IMG/VR virus record: IMGVR_UViG_3300042261_001312
Location: 1 to 64,000 of that record
DNA length: 64,000 bases
Strand: one strand, 5' to 3'
DNA from: a virus
In this document: positions 1 through 6,741 of the stretch, one piece after another
Position numbering within the stretch: position 1 is the stretch's first letter
Layout of the letters: each line of letters opens with the position of its first letter
The notes under the pieces: generated by a model
Databases searched by the model: none
Told to the model about the DNA's origin: nothing
What the model saw: only the letters and a program-made list of their open reading frames with translations
Position numbers and translations under genes: made by a program

Positions 1-27
1 TAATAGTAGTTGTTCAAAAGAATAACA

Positions 28-39
28 CCCCCCCCCCCC
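28..39. repeat. 12-base C/G homopolymer
   Basis: Twelve consecutive C on the plus strand (G on the minus strand) in an A/T-rich genome. On the minus strand the tract lies ten bases into a possible reading frame starting with ATG at 49 that runs off the window edge. Its length decides which frame is open, so it could be a phase-variable tract or a sequencing artefact. Confidence 0.6.
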
Positions 40-55
40 ATGTACTCATTTTTAA

Positions 56-199
56 TTATCGAAATATTGTTGGTCTTGGAGTTTTTGAATTTGTCACATA
101 ACAACCATGATGTTTGTTATTATGTTGTGAATTGACATATCTGTCTGTTGAACATGACATGAATAATATTATTATAAATAAAGCCAATAGTGTTCTCAT
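56..199 (-). CDS. small lipoprotein (47 aa)
   Basis: Begins MRTLLALFIIILFMSCSTD: a short basic start, a hydrophobic stretch and a lipobox-like FMSC, so the mature protein would be a tiny acylated lipoprotein from Cys16. The remainder is polar with no recognised domain. It follows the membrane-anchored glucosaminidase-like gene directly. That neighbour suggests an envelope or lysis role such as an outer spanin, which is inference from position and signal alone. Confidence 0.6.
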   Translation of the reverse strand: MRTLLALFIIILFMSCSTDRYVNSQHNNKHHGCYVTNSKTPRPTIFR

Positions 200-205
200 A
201 TAATT

Positions 206-766
206 TTAATTAAAAAATGATTTTAAATTTTTCTCTTTGATTAATGTTTTTAATTTAGACACGTACTTTTTATCCTCGGCATAATTCTGTTGAAGGTAAT
301 CAAAGTAGTCATCTTCTGATTTTAAATCGTACAGATATGTGGCGGAATAAAGAGCATAATCATGCACAGATTCAATCCAGTCTTCATAATATGCGTGTTC
401 ATTATTCGTGCCTTTGGTAAGGTTAATTCTTACACTTGCTTCTTTCATTCCAAAGAGGTTATGATTCTCTTTGAAGATAGGTGAAGTAAAGAATGAAGTT
501 TCATGCATTGCTTGAGCAAGCACGATGTGAGGGAATTTAAAATGCAATCCCTTAATCTCTTTAACCAACTTTTCTTGATTAAAAGAATTATACTTGCCCA
601 TAATCAATTTGACTTCTGTTTCGGTATAATTGCTTTTGATGTTTGGTTTAACGGACAATCCCAATATCAAAGATATTAGTACAATGCCACCAAATGCTTT
701 CAATCCAACATCAAGCCATTTGACTTTGACGAATTGAAGTTTCTGTTTGTCATACTTGTAGAACAT
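206..766 (-). CDS. membrane-anchored glucosaminidase-like hydrolase (GH73 type)
   Basis: 186 aa. One transmembrane segment at about residues 22-38 is followed by a domain with AQAMHETSFFTSPIF and NHNLFGMK, typical of the GH73/FlgJ C-terminal glucosaminidase family. Glu89 in the HET motif is the expected general acid. The enzyme would cleave glycan strands of peptidoglycan from a membrane-tethered position. Next to a small lipoprotein gene it could serve lysis or local wall opening; which one cannot be decided here. A weaker copy of the left-region promoter lies just upstream. Confidence 0.75.
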   Translation of the reverse strand: MFYKYDKQKLQFVKVKWLDVGLKAFGGIVLISLILGLSVKPNIKSNYTETEVKLIMGKYNSFNQEKLVKEIKGLHFKFPHIVLAQAMHETSFFTSPIFKENHNLFGMKEASVRINLTKGTNNEHAYYEDWIESVHDYALYSATYLYDLKSEDDYFDYLQQNYAEDKKYVSKLKTLIKEKNLKSFFN

Positions 767-794
767 AGCAATATTATTTTAGTTGTACATTGGT

Positions 795-825
795 ATTATA
801 CGTACATTGATTAATAATTGTTACA
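795..825 (-). promoter_or_regulatory. left-region promoter, weak copy
   Basis: CGTATAAT box intact, but the upstream box reads TGTAACA rather than TGTAACC. Precedes the glucosaminidase-like gene. Confidence 0.45.
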
Positions 826-838
826 ATACGTTTTTTAA

Positions 839-1156
839 TTAATAATCACTAACACGTTCTGTTGTGCCAACGTACAATGCGCCAACACGTTCTGCGGTTT
901 TATTATATCTTTTGTTGAAGTAGATTAACAATTCAGATTCGAATTTACTTATATCAAAATCTTTTATTAATTTATTAATCTCAATCATATCCCACCAATA
1001 GTACAATAGTGTATTAGGTTTATGGAAATAACCATATGGGTCAAAACCAAATTTTAATTTCTTATTTATACCATCGGTGAATTTAGACATGGTGATTATG
1101 CCACTCTTACGTTCATTTAAATTACCATACAACTTTTTAAATAATTCTTCGTACAT
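839..1156 (-). CDS. hypothetical protein (105 aa)
   Basis: Not recognised. A mixed-charge soluble protein with aromatic-rich centre (LLYYWWDMIEIN) and no signal or membrane segment. It is one of a run of small minus-strand genes of the left region, each with its own A/T-rich leader. Confidence 0.6.
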   Translation of the reverse strand: MYEELFKKLYGNLNERKSGIITMSKFTDGINKKLKFGFDPYGYFHKPNTLLYYWWDMIEINKLIKDFDISKFESELLIYFNKRYNKTAERVGALYVGTTERVSDY

Positions 1157-1176
1157 TGGTATATGTGTATTATTAA

Positions 1177-1329
1177 TTAAAAATGATTACGATTGTCTTT
1201 ACGACTATATGCTTTCTTTGATTTATGTACTTTGGTGACGGATTTAAATCTACCATCATTCTCCATTTCAGCATCACGTGAACCTTTACGACTTGCTTTA
1301 ATAAATGGGTCAAGTTTTTTCTTCTTCAT
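1177..1329 (-). CDS. small basic protein (50 aa)
   Basis: Very lysine/arginine-rich: starts MKKKKLDPFIKASRKGSRDA and ends SKKAYSRKDNRNHF. From memory, short proteins with the VHKSKKAYSRK pattern recur in Bacteroidota and their mobile elements; function unknown. The leader carries a copy of the conserved RNA hairpin (1347-1386) about 18 nt before the ATG, so its expression may be controlled by that structure. Confidence 0.65.
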   Translation of the reverse strand: MKKKKLDPFIKASRKGSRDAEMENDGRFKSVTKVHKSKKAYSRKDNRNHF

Positions 1330-1346
1330 TGTTTTTAAATTAAAAA

Positions 1347-1386
1347 AGGTGCAGTTGCTATGGTAGGCAAAAATTCTGCACCCTTG
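1347..1386 (-). ncRNA. conserved hairpin element, copy 1
   Basis: Outer stem GGTGCAG/CTGCACC (plus strand) enclosing the conserved core GTTGCTATGGTAGGC + AAAAATTC with an inner TTGC/GCAA stem. Lies in the leader between promoter 1414-1443 and the 50-aa gene. Confidence 0.65.
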
Positions 1387-1413
1387 TAGATTAAAACAAA
1401 AACATTGAATTTG

Positions 1414-1443
1414 TTATACGTACATTGGTACAGAAAGGTTACA
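1414..1443 (-). promoter_or_regulatory. left-region promoter
   Basis: Minus-strand TGTAACC then CGTATAAC about 17 nt later. Drives the hairpin element and 50-aa gene. Confidence 0.65.
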
Positions 1444-1444
1444 A

Positions 1445-1609
1445 CTACTTACTATCATTAACTTCATAGTCCAGAATTTCGCTATCAAGTACATCGAATC
1501 CTTCACCCGAATTGAATGAGTAATCAATTTGTTCCATTACTTCAGATAGTTCAATATCTGTGTCAATGACAAGTCATACTTTTACTTCCAAGAATATTTT
1601 GCGTGACAT
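1445..1609 (-). pseudogene. small acidic protein with in-frame TGA (54 codons)
   Basis: Frame reads MSRKIFLEVKV, TGA at 1574-1576, then LVIDTDIELSEVMEQIDYSF and an acidic C-terminus ending in TAG. The frame is open and protein-like on both sides of the TGA, and the pattern RKIFLEVKVRLVID... is familiar to me from small Bacteroidota proteins, where an Arg sits at this point. It is therefore either a CGA-to-TGA nonsense change, a sequencing error, or read through. No convincing UGA-reading tRNA was found. Confidence 0.5.
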
Positions 1610-1640
1610 AACTTTAATTTAAAATTGTACATTATATTAA

Positions 1641-1674
1641 ATGTCCCAACCATTTTAATTAGTGGTTGGGACAT
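1641..1674 (-). terminator. 12-bp hairpin after the 191-aa gene
   Basis: Perfect inverted repeat ATGTCCCAACCA/TGGTTGGGACAT directly downstream of the stop at 1682. No strong U-tract follows, so termination is likely but not certain. Confidence 0.5.
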
Positions 1675-1681
1675 TATTAAT

Positions 1682-2257
1682 TTATCTCCACAAATATCTC
1701 TGATATGCATTCTCATTAAGAAGGATTTCTTGCAACTTCACCAATTTCCTTGTTGTGTTTGCAGACGAAAGTGCTTCCTCAACAGAATTATACTTCTCTT
1801 CACCCGAACCACTATTTGTACGTATTCTGACCAAAATTTGTTCTTTGTAAGTAGTACCAAATTCGGTATTCCACCAATCGTTCCACAACTCAATCCTGAA
1901 GGAATAATCACTATGTCTCGGAATCTCAGGATTGCCTTCATTGTGTGCTTGAACTTTTATTCGATTATTATCGAAAGAATCAATTACTGCTTCAAACGGC
2001 AGATTGCCTTTCTCAAAATCGGCATTAAGCCTTTCAGCGACACTCTTGGCAGTTTGAGTGGTCAATTGACGAATTGCTTTCTGTTGAATTCCATGCTGAA
2101 TTCTGCCATTGTTGAATCTGTTGATTTCAGCACTCAGTTTATTGATGTCGATAATGCTGAATGGTTGGTCTTCCTGACTCTTATTCAGAGCAAGAAATTC
2201 ACTTTCAAGTTTTGCAATAATTTCAACTTGTTCTTGTGTTAAAGTCTTGTTTGCCAT
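1682..2257 (-). CDS. hypothetical protein (191 aa)
   Basis: Not recognised. An N-terminal helical half (residues 1-90, EQVEIIAKLESEFLALNK) is followed by a mixed C-terminal half with RIELWNDWWNTEFG and a potential strand-rich segment. Soluble, no signal. It begins the pair with the 92-aa gene on the same strand. Confidence 0.65.
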   Translation of the reverse strand: MANKTLTQEQVEIIAKLESEFLALNKSQEDQPFSIIDINKLSAEINRFNNGRIQHGIQQKAIRQLTTQTAKSVAERLNADFEKGNLPFEAVIDSFDNNRIKVQAHNEGNPEIPRHSDYSFRIELWNDWWNTEFGTTYKEQILVRIRTNSGSGEEKYNSVEEALSSANTTRKLVKLQEILLNENAYQRYLWR

Positions 2258-2274
2258 GTCGTTATAGATTTTAA

Positions 2275-2553
2275 TTAAAGATATTGTTCAAGTTCTTGGA
2301 AGCCTTCAAGGAAGTCTTTTTCGTAAAGTTTTTTGCGAAGGACTTGACCGACCACTTGGTCAGTGTAGCCAAGTTCATCCAATAGGAATTCAGCAGTTTC
2401 GCCATCCATGCCAATTGACTTTAATGTTTCAATAGCCATGTTAAATCTGACTGCATTGTTGAAAGAAGAGAGTTGAGCAGTCTTTTTGAAATACTTTGGT
2501 AAATCAAAATCTTCGGGTTTAAGGGCATTGCCCAATGTTTCAAATAAGTTCAT
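2275..2553 (-). CDS. hypothetical protein (92 aa)
   Basis: Not recognised. Acidic and helical throughout. It lies just upstream of the 191-aa gene in transcription order, 17 nt apart, probably the same transcript from promoter 2578-2607. Confidence 0.6.
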   Translation of the reverse strand: MNLFETLGNALKPEDFDLPKYFKKTAQLSSFNNAVRFNMAIETLKSIGMDGETAEFLLDELGYTDQVVGQVLRKKLYEKDFLEGFQELEQYL

Positions 2554-2577
2554 GGTAATTGTGTATTGGTTATGACA

Positions 2578-2607
2578 ATTATACGGACATTAATTAAAAA
2601 TGGTTAC
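2578..2607 (-). promoter_or_regulatory. left-region promoter
   Basis: TGTAACC and CGTATAAT boxes upstream of the 92-aa and 191-aa genes. Confidence 0.65.
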
Positions 2608-2608
2608 A

Positions 2609-3040
2609 TTATATTTCAACAATATCATTAACCCTTTTAATTAAATTCTTCTCTATATTTTCTGAAACGTTTGAAGAATTAGGAAGAAATTCAACTTCTT
2701 CATCAAAACCAATGCGATAATACTCGGTAACAATATACCTATTATACTTCGTTTTATGATAGTTTGACCAAGCCAGAGCATTTGCAACCACAATGAACAA
2801 TGTGAACTTACGCAAAGTTACAACATTTTTTAAATTAAGTTGAATGACTTCACCATTGTAAAGAGTTAAGGTAAGAAACTCGCTACCTTTTTCCCTGTCA
2901 ACCTTTGTACAATAGTACGTTTCATTTGCACCACCCATGCCACCACCATAACTGAACAATACTGCTGTACAATCCTCAATGGTTTCTGTTGAAATAATGG
3001 TGGACGGACTATATGTACGTCCAATTTTAATCTTCTTCAT
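2609..3040 (-). CDS. hypothetical protein (143 aa)
   Basis: Not recognised. Strand-rich N-terminal half (KIKIGRTYSPSTIISTETIE) with a Gly-rich turn GGGMGGANETYYC, then a hydrophobic segment FTLFIVVANALAW around residue 80 that could be buried or membrane-associated. Its 3' end lies against promoter 2578-2607 of the next unit. Confidence 0.6.
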   Translation of the reverse strand: MKKIKIGRTYSPSTIISTETIEDCTAVLFSYGGGMGGANETYYCTKVDREKGSEFLTLTLYNGEVIQLNLKNVVTLRKFTLFIVVANALAWSNYHKTKYNRYIVTEYYRIGFDEEVEFLPNSSNVSENIEKNLIKRVNDIVEI

Positions 3041-3062
3041 GTTATTGGTTTTTAATTAAAAA

Positions 3063-3260
3063 TTACATTGCAGTTGCCTTTATAACGGATTCAAGATCAT
3101 ACCCGTACTTTCGAGTATAGACGTGTTTAAAGTAATCTATGCCATTGGCTGAATGCATATACATAAAATTACCTACGTAGTTTATATCGCTTCGATTTAG
3201 GCTGAAAATGCCTTTTGCAATAGCATTGTCAAAGGCAGTATTTAAGTCAATAAATTCCAT
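3063..3260 (-). CDS. hypothetical protein (65 aa)
   Basis: Not recognised. Small soluble protein with a YxxNFMYMHSANGIDYFKHV core. Promoter 3285-3315 lies 25 nt upstream; it is followed 22 nt later by the 143-aa gene, probably in one transcript. Confidence 0.6.
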   Translation of the reverse strand: MEFIDLNTAFDNAIAKGIFSLNRSDINYVGNFMYMHSANGIDYFKHVYTRKYGYDLESVIKATAM

Positions 3261-3284
3261 AGGACAATATTTAATTGTGTATCT

Positions 3285-3315
3285 ATTATACGGATATTAA
3301 TTAAAAAAGGTTACA
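3285..3315 (-). promoter_or_regulatory. left-region promoter
   Basis: TGTAACC and CGTATAAT boxes upstream of the 65-aa gene. Confidence 0.65.
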
Positions 3316-3332
3316 CAAATATAAAAAAGAAA

Positions 3333-3356
3333 TCCCGCAGTTAAGGGAACTGCGGG
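3333..3356 (-). terminator. terminator of the 3333-3437 small transcript
   Basis: Stem TCCCGCAGTT/AACTGCGGGA, ten perfect pairs, followed on the minus strand by TTTCTTTTTT. Confidence 0.75.
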
Positions 3357-3437
3357 ACTCTAACCTAACCTAATTTAAACCCAATACATGACAAAACAAT
3401 TAAACGAGCGAGAAAGAAATATTTTTGTTACATTCAA
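3333..3437 (-). ncRNA. candidate small RNA between promoter and terminator
   Basis: About 100 nt between promoter 3437-3467 and terminator 3333-3356 with no credible reading frame. Contains tandem AACCTAACCTAA (plus strand). Function unknown. Confidence 0.45.
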
Positions 3438-3467
3438 TTATACGAACATTAGTTCATAAAGGTTACA
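3437..3467 (-). promoter_or_regulatory. left-region promoter
   Basis: TGTAACC and CGTATAAT boxes; the downstream unit holds no gene and ends in a strong terminator. Confidence 0.65.
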
Positions 3468-3476
3468 TAAAAAGCA

Positions 3477-3500
3477 AAAAAAAAGGAAGATTTCTCTTCC
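3477..3500 (-). terminator. terminator of the DUF932 gene
   Basis: Stem GGAAGA/TCTTCC with a four-base loop followed on the minus strand by a run of nine T. Confidence 0.75.
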
Positions 3501-3517
3501 CTTTTCTTAACTCCCTT

Positions 3518-4388
3518 TTAATTAAGGGAGTGGAGCATATATTCCAAGACTGTGGAATCGGTCATCATCCGCTTTTCGGGGATTGCAATATTGCGATTGT
3601 CATCGAAGATGTACTGATTTACTGCATTGTAAATGAGCCAGTCATTGATCACTCCGTTGTAGCCTAAATTCGGCTTGTCGGCTTCTTCCCTGATCTTCAG
3701 CATAATTGCGTTGATCGTATTGAATTTGGCGTTATCGACTGCCACGATGCCTGATGCCTTCAGAACTTCCTCAACTCTGTTGGTTGGGTTCATTGGGATT
3801 GACTTTGCCAATGCATTGAAACGACCAGTGATTTTGTCGATGACCAATTCTGCATTGTTGACAAAGAACACCAACATTTGGGTAAGGTCAGCCAAGGACT
3901 TTTTGATGTTGATGGTATGTTTGCCACCAATGGTAAGATTGAATTCCTTCATTTCCTTTACGGGAATGGTAAGACCATTAGTACAGACAAGGCGGAAATA
4001 ACCAAACATGATGCGATAGTTGGTCTTGCCATTGTAGGAGTGCTGAACGTTCAACTTCGGGAACACAACGTCATTTGTGCCTTCAATTGAGTAGGAATAC
4101 CTTTTGTCGGTAATCGTGTAGGATGCGTAGAAACGAACGTGTTTAACGTGCGTGTAAGTGGCTTTGAACTCAATCTCTTGGCTCTCAAGGATTGCTTCAA
4201 TGTTTGGGAAAATCTCTGCATTGGGAACTAACGCATACACGTTGGAGCAGTAGTTGAGTTTCATCTCACCACGTGGAGTTTGACCTACGACGATCTTTGC
4301 GTACTCGCTGTTGGTCAGATAATTCGACAGGGAAAAGAATGTCATTCAATCCGCAAGTTGTTGCACCTTCTTTAATTCTCTTTGCCAT
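3518..4388 (-). pseudogene. DUF932-family protein, frameshifted near its N-terminus
   Basis: The long frame from 4345 encodes GQTPRGEMKLNYCSNVYALV and a body typical of DUF932 phage/plasmid proteins, but it starts abruptly. A second frame from ATG 4388 reads MAKRIKEGATTCGLNDILFP-VELSD and joins the first after a one-base skip near 4310-4325 (GAC, skip C, AAC AGC GAG). The joined protein has the expected N-terminus and a promoter (4421-4451) correctly spaced upstream. So the gene is one ORF broken by a +1 frameshift, true or from sequencing. DUF932 function is unknown; members occur on phages and plasmids. Confidence 0.7.
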
Positions 4389-4420
4389 GATAAATAATTT
4401 TTAATTGGTTTGTATATGCA

Positions 4421-4451
4421 ATTATACGAATTTTAATTTAAAAAGGTTACA
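4421..4451 (-). promoter_or_regulatory. left-region promoter
   Basis: TGTAACC and CGTATAAT boxes upstream of the true start (4388) of the DUF932 gene. Confidence 0.65.
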
Positions 4452-4503
4452 TGATTTTTAATTTATTTTCTTATTTGAACAGATTCTAAATAAGTAGACT
4501 TTC

Positions 4504-4528
4504 GGGTAGGAGTGGATTACTCCCACCC
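4504..4528 (-). ncRNA. hairpin-bearing short transcript
   Basis: Between promoters 4556-4586 and 4421-4451 there is no gene beyond an 11-codon frame. A ten-pair hairpin, GGGTGGGAGT/ACTCCTACCC on the minus strand, is the only structure. Confidence 0.4.
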
Positions 4529-4555
4529 ATTTCTGACCTCGCCCATTCCCATACA

Positions 4556-4586
4556 AATATACGAATTTAAATTAAAAAAGGTTACA
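4556..4586 (-). promoter_or_regulatory. left-region promoter
   Basis: TGTAACC and CGTATATT boxes; downstream only the hairpin at 4504-4528 before the next promoter. Confidence 0.6.
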
Positions 4587-4607
4587 TTTCTGCAACCTTT
4601 TTTTAAT

Positions 4608-4955
4608 TTATTTTTGAAGATAATCAACAACAAATTTCCATGCAGTATCAATATCATCACATAATAGTGCATGTTTTAATCCATCAAGTTCTTCGGGTTC
4701 TTCAGATTCGATTGATATTTTGGCAATCACTTGCATTAACCAATCCCAAGAGCAATCGTATTTTGGTTTATCGACAATTTGAAAATCTTCAATGTCGTCA
4801 TCAAAATAAGTTACAATTTCATCTTCGGGATAATCCTTCATACATTTCTTAATTGAAGAATATACCTCAAAAGAATATAAGTCATCCTTTGGTTCTTTAG
4901 GTTGATAATAACCCATAAACTTAACGATCAGTTTATTTCCTTCTTTCTTTTTCAT
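4608..4955 (-). CDS. hypothetical acidic protein (115 aa)
   Basis: Not recognised. Strongly acidic with helical C-terminus (EELDGLKHALLCDDIDTAW). Soluble. Has its own promoter at 4979-5009. Confidence 0.6.
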   Translation of the reverse strand: MKKKEGNKLIVKFMGYYQPKEPKDDLYSFEVYSSIKKCMKDYPEDEIVTYFDDDIEDFQIVDKPKYDCSWDWLMQVIAKISIESEEPEELDGLKHALLCDDIDTAWKFVVDYLQK

Positions 4956-4978
4956 GTTAATTTATTTTTGATTTAAAG

Positions 4979-5009
4979 AATATACGCATCTTAATTAAAA
5001 AAGGTTACA
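4979..5009 (-). promoter_or_regulatory. left-region promoter
   Basis: TGTAACC and CGTATAT boxes upstream of the 115-aa gene. Confidence 0.65.
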
Positions 5010-5028
5010 TTTCTGCAACCTTTTTTAA

Positions 5029-5268
5029 TTAAAGTTGAATGAACTCATTAAGCACCCAATCAATTTTGACTTCGTTGTTCTCATTGTGCCAATCAATAAA
5101 ATCTTCAATTGAATAATCACTTTCAAGAACATCACGAAGATAAGGTTGAAAATCTGTCCAAGACTTACGAATTAAGTCCATGAATTTCGTAAAGTTCATT
5201 GGTTCTTCTGGAGTAACTAAACCGATAATATCTTCGGTTTCTGTGTCGTGTAAAGTAACTACATACAT
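5029..5268 (-). CDS. hypothetical acidic protein (79 aa)
   Basis: Not recognised. Begins MYVVTLHDTETEDIIGLVTP; acidic, with a Trp-rich C-terminus. Lies just after the first tRNA-like element in transcription order, so it may be cotranscribed with the tRNA-like group from promoter 5801-5831. Confidence 0.55.
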   Translation of the reverse strand: MYVVTLHDTETEDIIGLVTPEEPMNFTKFMDLIRKSWTDFQPYLRDVLESDYSIEDFIDWHNENNEVKIDWVLNEFIQL

Positions 5269-5288
5269 GATTTTTAATTTAAGTTTGT

Positions 5289-5359
5289 AGTCGGAGCAGG
5301 ACTCGAACCTGCATACATAGCCACGTTCGCCATGCGCTAACCAATTACTATATCCGACT
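5289..5359 (-). tRNA. tRNA-like, anticodon loop atypical
   Basis: Perfect acceptor AGTCGGA/TCCGACT and T-arm GCAGG-TTCGAGT-CCTGC, anticodon stem ATGGC/GCTAT. The loop is GAACGTG with A instead of U at position 33 (formal anticodon ACG) and the D-stem pairs poorly. Possibly degenerate. Confidence 0.5.
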
Positions 5360-5429
5360 AAGAGTCCGTGCTTTCCGAACTGTCAAATGCTTCATAACAC
5401 TTAGGCATTTTAGCATTAACTAACCACGT

Positions 5430-5604
5430 AGTCAGAACAGGACTCGAACCTGTAAGTCACATCTATTCCTACTTTGCTCCCAAGTACCTATCATATGTAA
5501 TTAGTATTAAACCATCTATCTTACATAATCAATATCGAAGCATTTGGTTTTTTATTACTGCCACTCACTCGTAGAGTGTGCGTCTGCCATTCCGCCATCC
5601 GACT
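5430..5604 (-). tRNA. interrupted tRNA-like element (175 nt)
   Basis: Acceptor AGTCGGA/TCTGACT (one G-T), D-stem GCG/CGC and T-arm ACAGG-TTCGAGT-CCTGT frame an interior about 90 nt too long. After the D-arm comes hairpin CACTC-TACGAGT-GAGTG, then A/T-rich insert. The 5' half resembles tRNA-Leu. True anticodon not resolved. Confidence 0.45.
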
Positions 5605-5670
5605 GTGTTCTACTTTTGATTTTTAATTTAGTAATCGCAGAATCAAAAAGTAGTAAAATAACTGCGCTGT

Positions 5671-5795
5671 GATTGGAACAGGAATCGAACCTGTAACCTT
5701 GGCATGTTGCACCACCTGTGCCTCCTACGGGAATTGTGGAATCGAACCACTGCCCACCTCTGCCACCAATGAGTTACCTATTACTCCATCCAACC
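5671..5795 (-). tRNA. tRNA-like with about 61-nt anticodon loop
   Basis: Acceptor GGTTGGA/TCCAATC, D-stem GAGT/ACTC, anticodon stem TTGGT/GCCAA, T-arm ACAGG-TTCGATT-CCTGT all form, but the anticodon loop is about 61 nt instead of 7 and contains a second T-arm-like GTGG-TTCGATT-CCAC. Promoter 5801-5831 ends at the 5' end of the element. Confidence 0.5.
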
Positions 5796-5800
5796 ATTAT

Positions 5801-5831
5801 ATTATACGTTTTTTAATTAGAAAAGGTTACA
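5801..5831 (-). promoter_or_regulatory. left-region promoter of the tRNA-like group
   Basis: TGTAACC and CGTATAAT boxes; the -10-like box ends 5 nt before the 5' end of the element at 5671-5795. Confidence 0.65.
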
Positions 5832-5858
5832 AAGATAATCAATTTTTTTAAAAAGAAA

Positions 5859-5897
5859 AGAGTGCCGTTGCTATGGTGGGCAAAAATTCGGCACTCT
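5859..5897 (-). ncRNA. conserved hairpin element, copy 2
   Basis: Stem AGAGTGCC/GGCACTCT with the same core (one A-to-G change). It sits between promoters 5915-5945 and 5801-5831 with no gene, so it appears to be transcribed alone. Confidence 0.65.
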
Positions 5898-5914
5898 AAC
5901 GATCACAACATCTT

Positions 5915-5945
5915 AATATACGTATGGTAGAAAAGAAAGGTTACA
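5915..5945 (-). promoter_or_regulatory. left-region promoter
   Basis: TGTAACC and CGTATATT boxes directly upstream of hairpin element copy 2. Confidence 0.6.
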
Positions 5946-6180
5946 CTAAATCAGACCAGACGATTGAAATTGTGTAGTCACCATTACTCCACCAACCATC
6001 TTCCAGACATCCTTCCAGATAACTTTCAGCATCTGGACAACCATTCTCAATTGCTTTTGCTTTGAAAAGTGCTTCTGCTTTATCCACAACCTCTTGAGAA
6101 AGTTGTTCTTCCCACACTCCGAAGGATTCTACTCCAGAAATGCTATTGTCAACTACTTCAATAATGTTAATTACTCTCAT
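5941..6180 (-). CDS. hypothetical acidic protein (79 aa)
   Basis: Not recognised. Begins MRVINIIEVVDNSISGVESF and contains EAESYLEGC-like acidic helix; C-terminus Trp-rich. Its stop region overlaps promoter 5915-5945. Confidence 0.6.
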   Translation of the reverse strand: MRVINIIEVVDNSISGVESFGVWEEQLSQEVVDKAEALFKAKAIENGCPDAESYLEGCLEDGWWSNGDYTISIVWSDLV

Positions 6181-6199
6181 ATCGTTTTAAATTAAAAAG

Positions 6200-6379
6200 T
6201 TAATCAAATTCCCATTCAACAGAATCAGCAGTTTCCCATTTATCATCAATTAAAACTTGAAACTCTTCACCAATCCAACGATATGGTAATGGTTCTGAAT
6301 CAAGATAATATAACTTTCCAACGTGAACTGCAAGATTTGATTCTTGTAAATCTTTCCGTATTCTCGCTAATTTACTCAT
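6200..6379 (-). CDS. hypothetical protein (59 aa)
   Basis: ATG at 6379, TAA at 6200; encodes MSKLARIRKDLQESNLAVHV and a Trp/acidic tail. Not recognised. Its leader carries hairpin element copy 3 about 24 nt before the ATG, the same arrangement as for the 50-aa gene at 1177-1329. Confidence 0.6.
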   Translation of the reverse strand: MSKLARIRKDLQESNLAVHVGKLYYLDSEPLPYRWIGEEFQVLIDDKWETADSVEWEFD

Positions 6380-6402
6380 GTCGTTTTAATTAAAAAGGTT
6401 AA

Positions 6403-6444
6403 AAGGGTGCAGTTGCTATGGTAGGCAATAAATTCTGCACCCTT
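6403..6444 (-). ncRNA. conserved hairpin element, copy 3
   Basis: Stem AAGGGTGCAG/CTGCACCCTT with core GTTGCTATGGTAGGC and AATAAATTC. In the leader of the 59-aa gene. Confidence 0.65.
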
Positions 6445-6461
6445 GCTGAAAACCAGACTCT

Positions 6462-6581
6462 TTAATGCGTTATATATAAAATAAAAACCATTGTCGCTAA
6501 TGTCACAAAGAAAAGAATGATTCCAATGGATTCAATTGATTTTGATTTCTTTGCTTTTGATTTCTTTGCTTTTGCTTTCAT
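6462..6581 (-). CDS. small single-pass membrane peptide (39 aa)
   Basis: MKAKAKKSKAKKSKS followed by a hydrophobic segment IGIILFFVTLATMVFIL. A basic N-terminus with one membrane span and a four-residue tail. Promoter 6605-6635 lies 24 nt upstream. Role unknown. Confidence 0.6.
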   Translation of the reverse strand: MKAKAKKSKAKKSKSIESIGIILFFVTLATMVFILYITH

Positions 6582-6604
6582 TGTGTTTATTATTGGTTGT
6601 ATCT

Positions 6605-6635
6605 ATTATACGAATATTGATTAAGAAAGGTTACA
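6605..6635 (-). promoter_or_regulatory. left-region promoter
   Basis: TGTAACC and CGTATAAT boxes upstream of the 39-aa membrane peptide gene. Confidence 0.65.
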
Positions 6636-6644
6636 TAAAAAAGC

Positions 6645-6673
6645 GAAGGTGCGGTCATTCACTCCGCACCTTC
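6645..6673 (-). terminator. terminator of the 6645-6811 transcript
   Basis: Stem GAAGGTGCGG/CCGCACCTTC followed on the minus strand by GCTTTTTT. Confidence 0.75.
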
Positions 6674-6741
6674 TGTTAACCACTAATCATTATTAATCTA
6701 AAAATTGCTATGGAAGCAATACGTATAATCTTTTAAAGGGT

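Noticed and set aside
1625-2242. Plus-strand 205-aa frame
   Set aside because: Antisense shadow of the 191-aa minus-strand gene, which has a normal leader and composition.
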